From Ilyonectria destructans (Eukaryota > Ascomycota > Sordariomycetes > Hypocreales > Nectriaceae), in contig JAHEWK010000009.1 of assembly GCA_020740775.1 (NCBI GenBank), forward strand, positions 2,604,001 through 2,668,000: 64,000 bases of DNA, read 5' to 3'. The notes beneath the pieces were generated by a model. The model saw only the letters and a program-made list of their open reading frames with translations. It had not been told where the DNA came from and searched no databases. Each line of letters opens with the position of its first letter. The stretch's first letter is position 1. Positions 57,608 through 64,000 of the stretch are shown in pieces. The position numbers were made by a program, and so were the translations under genes.

Positions 57608-60223
57608 ATGGCCATGTAAACTTGGTCCGAATTTCACATTGCTATCATCAGCAACGATAGTACTTTGTTCTCTTCCTTCCCAAGCAAACAGCTGTCCGAA
57701 GGCGATGCCGACAAGATTTTGCTGGCCGACATCCGCAAGCATGCGGCAGTGTAAGTCACATCGATCATCAATTTGCTTCATACAGGTGCCATGCTCACCA
57801 TTTTTGGACTGATACAGATCCAAAAAGCTGAAATTTACGGCGGACGGCAAGACCATCCTTCAGGATGACACTGCCTTGTCGTATTACATGTCTTTGAGAG
57901 GGGACGTACGTACAGTCGTAGTTTATCTTTGGAGAATACAAAGTCCTCACGACTGACACGAAAACAGAAATCGGATGGCCTGAACAAGGAAAAAGAGAAG
58001 GAGAAGACATCCGGTGACACGGGGACCCAACCAGCTGCCGGCAAAAAGGAGACCGATAACGATGGGGAGAAGAGCGACGCATCTAACATTGACCCGCAGC
58101 AAAAGCCCGCCATAAAGACGGTTCAGGTTGACTTGATCCTGAACAGTGCTGGTGGCAGTGGAGGTGACGGAAAACCGTCAAAAGCATCAGTCGACCCAGC
58201 CAAGATCCAGGAAGGTATCGATAAGATGATTGAGAACATGAAGTCAGACGGCGCAGTAAAACTGGGCGACCTGACGAAGCTGTCAGACAGTCTAGGAGCC
58301 CTCAAGACCGATTCAATGAATTTTGCTGCCGCCGCTGGGTGAGTTATTACGTACTTCCGCTATGACATGTTGAATGTGAATAGAGCAAAGACTAACCCAT
58401 CCTAGAACTGTCACCTATCCCGAGCCACTTGATCTGACAGAGTTGCAGTGGAATGCAGTTTTTAGGAACAACCGCGCTCTGCATGGTTGGGTTTACAAAG
58501 GCGACATGTTAGTCAAGGCCAGGAAGAGAGGTACGAGACTCGCTACAACACGACCCAAGACGACCACCCCCCTTAATCCCTGAGGGTGAACACAGACATC
58601 TAACGTTCCTTCAACATCAGCATTTCAGCTCGCACCAAGCCTGGATGCTGAGCTCAGTCGCCCCAAGCCTTCAGCGGAGACCAAGACCAACGGTGGCAAC
58701 GGGGCTACGGACACGCCAACCCAGAAGCCAGGTGAAAAAGAGACACTTACTCCGGCGGTATGCTTCTTCAAACCTCACTCGATATCACATTGATCTGTCC
58801 CAAAACACGGTAACTGATTCGCATTCAGAGTGGCCCACTACCTCCTGTCCCACCTTTCTATGTATGGGATGATGCCTCTGTCGAAGTCACCGAGATGACC
58901 AGCGCGCTGGAGAAGACAATGGCAAACCAGGGCTTCAGCTCTACGGCAGTCAAGGCTGCTGGGTAAGCGACACAGTCTTGATTTACAAGGACAAAATTGA
59001 ACCAGAGTCTGATACATTATACCAGAGGCGGCGGAGAAATGGGAGCTGAGGCCAGTGCGTCGTTCGCTGTCGAGAAAGAACACTCAACTGCAAACAAGGA
59101 ACTGAAAGCCGAACAGGTCAACTCTGTTCATGTGGCATACAAGGTAAGAAGACACTACGGCACTACTATGACAAGAAGCTAGATAGGCTATTGGGAGGTG
59201 TCCTCGCTGACCTTCTCACCCTCAAGTTTCCCAGGGCTGCAGTCGAGGTGGACGCTTACTGCCTGCCACTGACGGAAGAGTGCAAACAAGAAGCATTGCA
59301 ATGTCGCAATAGGGCCGACGTTGACAGGTGGCAGCGGGAATATGGTAGGCCATCTCCCATGCTTCTTTTACGTCTCACGCTATGTGCGCTGACAGATTTT
59401 TTAGGCAGTGTCTTTGCTACCCAGTTTACACTCGGTGGCGAACTTACCAGTTCGCGGTTCTTTCACGGCAGTGACGCCGCAGAGCTGTCGGCTTTCAAAG
59501 ACAGCGTCAAGGTTGCTGCGGGCTTGAGCATCTCTACCCCTTACGGCTCTGGCGGCGCCAGTTACGGCTCTTACAACTCGAACGAGACAACTCAGGGAGA
59601 GAAAAAGGCGCAGCAAAGCATGCGGCTGGCCTGGCAGGCTCGAGGAGGAGATACTCTACTCTGTTCCAAGTATGTCACGACTCTACGCTGATGCCTTTGT
59701 TGATCCGAAGGAGCTGTATGCTAACTTCTGTTTCTCACCAGTCCCCCCCTGTGGACGAGTACCGTGAAGTATTACCGTCTGTGGCGCATCATGGATGTAA
59801 GTTTTTCGTGATTCCGTGCAATCTTGGCCCCGGTGTCACGAGTTGGTCTAACCTCACCTACAGCAACAGGGGATGGTCAGGATGACTCACCTAGTCAAGA
59901 CTATACACCTCAAGGCTGGCAAGTTTCTGGAGAACCCGGAGACGGCCTCCAAGGAGGAGTCGAGTTCCGATGGGGATACTAAGCAGGTGTGGAGCCTACT
60001 GACCACTGCCTTGAAAGATTCTCAAAGGAACCCGGTAGCGGATAAGATTAAGGAATTTTACGAGAGCAAGAGCTTCAGCCTGGATGAGTTCAATACGTTG
60101 CTAAAACAGGACGAAGGAGACTTGAGGCTGAGTCAAAAGATCAACTGGACACAGTTGGATCTAGAGCAAAAGGTTTATGTTGGTCTGTTGTGCTATAACA
60201 AGAAGTTGATTTCGTTCGATTAG
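57608..60223 (+). CDS. MACPF-like domain protein
   Basis: Twelve exons fit one frame of about 625 aa: 57608-57615, 57652-57750, 57818-57905, 57968-58338, 58406-58530, 58621-58757, 58829-58962, 59026-59143, 59227-59344, 59405-59669, 59742-59796 and 59864-60223. The first intron would be only 36 bp, so the 5' end is the weakest part. After a Lys/Glu-rich low-complexity linker (residues about 66-110) comes a domain with the membrane-attack-complex/perforin hallmark: a Tyr-Gly before SVFATQFTLGGEL, where the usual Thr-His is Thr-Gln. A Gly/Ser/Tyr-rich stretch (SGGASYGSYNS) and a basic/acidic helical C-terminus follow. No signal peptide is seen. MACPF proteins oligomerise into membrane pores; several fungal ones are intracellular or developmental, and the role here is unknown. 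Its divergent neighbour is a membrane coiled-coil protein. Confidence 0.7.
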
Positions 60224-60535
60224 GGCGGGTATTTGTTACCACTAGCCTCAAGGGTGAGAAAAAGAGTGATCAGTCTGTTTTTTCTTTACTTAATTAAAGT
60301 AACATGGCTTGTCTACTGTAATAACGTCGCCTTTTATCTTAGAGTAAAGCTTGGGGCCTTTTAATCCGCTTGCTCAGTCGTTTAACTGCTTATAAAGAAT
60401 TTTGCACCCTTGTATCTCCTGTTGGATTATATCACTGAATAACATTGGCTATATAGCAGTAATACTAGGGCTCCCTTAACTTTTGGCTCAGCTGGCTGTT
60501 ACAATATCTCCTGTAAACCAAAAAAAGGGCGCTCT
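60224..60535. other. Short intergenic region between convergent genes
   Basis: AT-rich 3' flanks of the MACPF and aminotransferase genes; nothing else seen. Confidence 0.5.
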
Positions 60536-61902
60536 TTAGGCCGAGCTAACTTGCTTCCTCGCCTTTTCCTTAAGCACCCTCTCACACACTTCCTTTAGTA
60601 CCTTGCCAGCCCACTCAAAGTCCTCGAGATCGAGATACACCCCCGCACTGAGCCGGGTGTACCACTGCCCGTTGTGCTGTGACAGCGCCATGAACGTCTT
60701 ATACTCCTTCACCAAAAGCTCCTGAGCCCACGCCAAGACTCCATCCTGCACATCGGCGCTCTTCACCGGCAACCACACGTTGACCATTGCGCAGTTTGTC
60801 AGCGTCCCGGTCTTGTTATCAATGACCTCGGTGCCCAGGATCTCGGCTGTCTTCTTTCCGCCCTCCTTAGCGAGCCACCAGAGGTACTGCCGGATGCGCT
60901 CCTCGCCGCCGAGCACCTCCTCGCGCCACTGCAGTGCGTCCTTGACAACCACAGGCTGGCTATTATCCAGGGTGCCGATAAAGTCGAAGCTCTGCACCCA
61001 CGCCGACTTGACGCCGGCTTCCTCCGCCGGGACCGGGGTCTGCTTCTCCGCGACACGGAGTGGGACGTAGCCACGACTCGTCGGGAGGGTGCTCCTGATC
61101 AGCCCCTGGTTGCGGAAGGGGACGTGCAAGAAGGCGCACCCACGCGGCGTGTTGAGCCACTTGTGGCAGTTGGAGAGGAAGAAGTCGGCGTCCAGAGCGG
61201 CCAGGTCGAGTTCGACCATGCCCACGCCCTGGGCGCCATCGACGAGACTCAGCACGCCGAGCTCGCGGCACACGGCTGTCAGGGCCTCGAAGGGGAAGCG
61301 CACGCCGGGCTGGGAGGAGACGACATCGTAGACAGCAACACGGGGGCGCTTGCCCTCAGAGTGTGCGAGCGTGATGGCCTCGCGGAATAGCGTGAGGATC
61401 TCGTCGTCCTCGAGCGGATAGGTCAGGAGGATGGTGCGGGAGGACACGAGGCCCGGGTTGGTATCGACGATGTATTCGACGGTGTTGCTGCAGCCACCGT
61501 ACATAGTGGAGAAGGAGATGATCTCGTCTTTGCCATCGGCGGCCCAGCTGATGTTGCGGAGGATAATGTTGAAGGCCGTGGTGGCGTTGGCGGCGAAGAC
61601 GACGGTGTTGGCGGAGACATTCAGATGCCCGGCCAGCGCGGTGCGCGAGGCGTCGAGGGCCTCGGGGTACTCGTAGCGGATATACTGGTCTGGGCGAGTC
61701 TCGGCGCGGTTCTGGTATTCCAGTTGCTTTTCGCGGACGTACCGGGACATGGCGCCGAAAGAGCCTGCGGATGGTTAGTTTAGCTGGTCATCATGTTCTC
61801 ATGGGCGAGGGCCATGCCGTTGTTCAGATTGCGCCAATCGGGGTCGAAGAGGAATTGATCCTTCAGCGATTTGCCGAACTCGACGGTCGTGCTGGAACCC
61901 AT
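60536..61902 (-). CDS. PLP-dependent class V aminotransferase-like enzyme
   Basis: Exon 1 (61902-61818) and exon 2 (61764-60536) give 437 aa. Family marks are FLFDPDWRNLNNGSFGA across the junction, VVFAANATTAFNIIL, SLVDGAQGVGMVELDL (Asp204) and SNCHKWLNTPRGCAFLHVP with the PLP Lys230. This is the NifS/isopenicillin-N-epimerase-like branch that also contains fungal hercynylcysteine sulfoxide lyases of ergothioneine synthesis, so C-S lyase, desulfurase or epimerase activity is possible. The intron has a GC donor (GCATGG) with a CTAAC branch and CGCAG acceptor; no GT donor keeps the conserved NNGSFG. GC content and codon use are higher than in the neighbouring genes. Confidence 0.88.
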
Positions 61903-62509
61903 GGTGATATCGTCAATGGTGTTGAGGGTCGAGATACAGGATTGGTCAATTGACGCCGACGCTGTCGCAATTGAGTTTCGGCTGGGCTTGAAAGTTGGAA
62001 ATAGACTTCTGATAGACCGTTCGAGGATCTCTCCCTTATTGAGATTAAGGGGCGCTTAAATAGTAATAGTAGCGTAGTGACTCACGGGAGCATTGGGGAT
62101 GACTCTGAGTTTATTCTCCCATTTGAGGTTTTATCAGTACTGCAGCAAGAGCCAATGTGACTCACAGGCGGCATCTTACTGCCGGAGGGGGACCCTCGTA
62201 TCTTCAGTACAGATTGGGCGTCCGATATTCGGCCATTGAGCTACCCCTCTGTAAGCAAGATCCTCCCCTCTAGAGTTGCGTATAGGCGTGCTGTCATCCA
62301 CTTGTGTGAACGGCCTGTCGGGGTTGTTATTCTCTGCCGATGGGAACCGTGGTGAGCCGATGGCATTATGGATTGAGTTAGCTTGGCATGTCAAGTACCC
62401 GGGGGCTTGACTAAGCAGACTTCGCTAGCTAGGCTGCCCCTCTCCTCACCGGAGAGGGGGTAACATTACTCGTAACCGCGTCGCATGTGTAACCATCTTC
62501 CTCAGACTC
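61903..62509. other. Intergenic before the transposon
   Basis: No gene recognised. Base composition shifts from GC-rich at the aminotransferase to AT-rich towards the transposon. Confidence 0.5.
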
Positions 62510-62517
62510 TATATAAG
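62510..62517 (+). promoter_or_regulatory. TATA box of the transposase gene
   Basis: TATATAAG lies 71 bp upstream of the transposase ATG and is followed by a CA/TC-rich leader, so the promoter end of the element looks intact. Confidence 0.45.
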
Positions 62518-62587
62518 CCAGTTACCTCAATTCAAGCCCAATCTCTTTCAAATTTTCAATCTATAATATTTTATCATTTATCTCAAT

Positions 62588-64000
62588 ATGCCTCAAATTT
62601 CAGATAAATCCCGCCAAGCTGCAGCTCATACGGCTCGCGCCTATCTCGCTGGCGAGGCGGTCACACAGACAACTCGGGGCAGCCCCGCACTTCCTCACAA
62701 GAGGACTATAGTTAAATTAGCCGCCCACTACCACACCAATACATCAATCGTAAAGAAATATATATCGTTATTAAGAGCGGGAAAAGTTCTTCCTTCTGGT
62801 AGGAAAGATAGCCAGCCGCCGGCCCTTATAGCAGCGGAGGAACGGGCTTTAGTTGCCTTCATTAAGACCGTCGAAAAGAGCGCATTTGCAGTTACAGAGC
62901 CCACCATCTATAACTACACTAGCTTCCTATGAAAATACCATATTAAAGGTCCTAAGATAGCAGTCTTAAAGATATAGATATAGCAATTTAAAGCCTATCA
63001 TCTAGAGCTATAGCATAAGACCCTAAAGATTAAGGAAATCATCTATACTAGCGCCGAGCTTAATATCCTAAGACTAGAGGACTGGTTTGATAAATTTAAG
63101 GCTATTATAGCCAGGAAAAATATTATAAAGTCTAATTTTTAGAACTTTAATAAGTCTCCCCTTTAAATTAGATAGGTAAATAGCAGTATAAAGATCTTCT
63201 TAATATAAATAAAGAAAAAAACTTATATTATTATCTTTCAACCCGGCAATAAGAACTTACTTATAGCTATAAATATAATTAATACAGCTAGATAAATAAT
63301 ATTATCTTTTCTTATTCTAATAGTAAAGATATTACTAGAGGAATATATTATAGCTGATATTAATAACCAGATAGTTATTATAACTATAGCTTCTAACTTT
63401 AATAATACCTAATAGGCCTGGCAGTAGCTATAGCACTTTAATTATTACTCTTTTAACTGCAGTAATAATTTCACTAACTTTATAATTGTTAAAGTCTATA
63501 AATATATAACTTTATAACTTCTTTATAAGATTAAGCTTTAAGCTTTAAGCTTTAAAATATAGCTTAAAAATCCTATAAAAATTCTTATAAGAAGATACTA
63601 AAATACAGTATTATTACTGATATTCATACTGTATGACTAATCAGCCCGAATCGGCTTATTAATCTATCCGCGCTTTGAAATCAGTTGATTTTAAAGTATA
63701 CGCTATTTGGAATCAATATTACTCAATAAGGAAAGTACCCATAAGGACAAATGCAGTACCATAAGAAAGCTGGAATTTTAGGCTTTCCAATGGTATATAT
63801 ATTGTCTTAATACAATAGCTGGATTTTAAGCAAATTGTCTATAAAAAGGCTGAGACCCTCTGGGTAATTCCAGAATTAATTTATATCATCACTACATAAT
63901 ACACTATTAATACACTATCTTATACTATCTTATACTATCTACCTCTTATCTTTATATACCCCTTAACCTTATATCCTTTATTAGGATATTTCTTTTATAA
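62588..64000 (+). mobile_element. Decayed pogo/Fot1-type DNA transposon
   Basis: The intact start (62588-62932, 114 aa) encodes MPQISDKSRQAAAHTARAYL, a helix-turn-helix DNA-binding region (TIVKLAAHYHTNTSIVKKYI) and SQPPALIAAEERALVAFIKT, as in the N-terminal halves of fungal pogo/Tc1 transposases. After the stop, the same region continues as a strongly AT-biased sequence with many TAG/TAA codons, in which fragments such as LEDWFDKFKAIIARKNI and IIIFQPGNKNLLIAI still resemble a DDE transposase. The abrupt change from ordinary to AT-saturated composition fits RIP or a similar mutation process that spared the 5' end. An AAGCTTTA triplet repeat (63530-63557) and a TATCTTATAC repeat near the window end also occur. 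The right terminus is not reached or not recognised. Confidence 0.7.

Noticed and set aside
57608..57651. Certain MACPF first exon
   Set aside because: The exon would be 8 nt and the intron only 36 bp, below usual fungal size; it is kept in the model because the phase fits, but the true start may differ.
1..64000. CRISPR arrays, rRNA genes and bacterial-type operons
   Set aside because: None were seen, and the gene structures are clearly eukaryotic.

Overview
The window is nuclear DNA of a filamentous ascomycete (Pezizomycotina, probably a Sordariomycete; the species is not identifiable from sequence alone). Evidence is the short GT..AG introns with CTAAC-type branch sites, a highly reducing type I PKS, Zn2Cys6 and bZIP-DUF3425 regulators, and a decayed AT-rich transposon at the right edge that looks RIP-mutated. 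Genes sit as islands in long non-coding stretches.

Layout. 1-13 kb: an F-box protein, a DUF2235 hydrolase-like gene broken by an in-frame TGA, a 96-aa two-exon protein, a CT-rich minisatellite and an ankyrin fragment. 13-37 kb: a secondary-metabolite cluster. It holds a nine-exon SDR, an MFS exporter, a DUF2306 membrane protein, an NmrA-like protein, two regulators (bZIP-DUF3425 and AflR-type Zn2Cys6) and, at its heart, a divergent pair: an alpha-oxoamine synthase (AOS) and a KS-AT-DH-MT-ER-KR-ACP polyketide synthase. The PKS stops at its ACP with no release domain. As in the fumonisin and sphingofungin pathways, the AOS is expected to release the chain by decarboxylative condensation with an amino acid, giving an amino-polyketide. 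Five copies of TCAGCCnnnTGCAT lie in the intergenic DNA around the exporter and the NmrA gene.

38-53 kb: genes and relics that together resemble a plant-hormone region. There is a fused IPT-LOG cytokinin synthase, an ICMT-like methyltransferase, a signal-peptide amidase, and a flavin oxidase of the tryptophan 2-monooxygenase / phenylalanine oxidase group with a single in-frame TAG at codon 42. A second, decayed copy of the oxidase C-terminus lies at 38.2 kb, and an ABC-transporter relic follows at 53.6-54.3 kb.

54-60 kb: a divergent pair of multi-exon genes, one a membrane coiled-coil protein of 447 aa and the other a MACPF-like protein of about 625 aa. They are separated by an array of hairpin-forming repeats. 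I regard this pair as the least described system in the window. 60-64 kb: a class V aminotransferase, then a pogo/Fot1-type transposase whose 3' part is AT-saturated and full of stops.

Exon borders were worked out by eye from splice consensus and reading phase. Phases add up for every multi-exon model given, but no transcript or database search was available.
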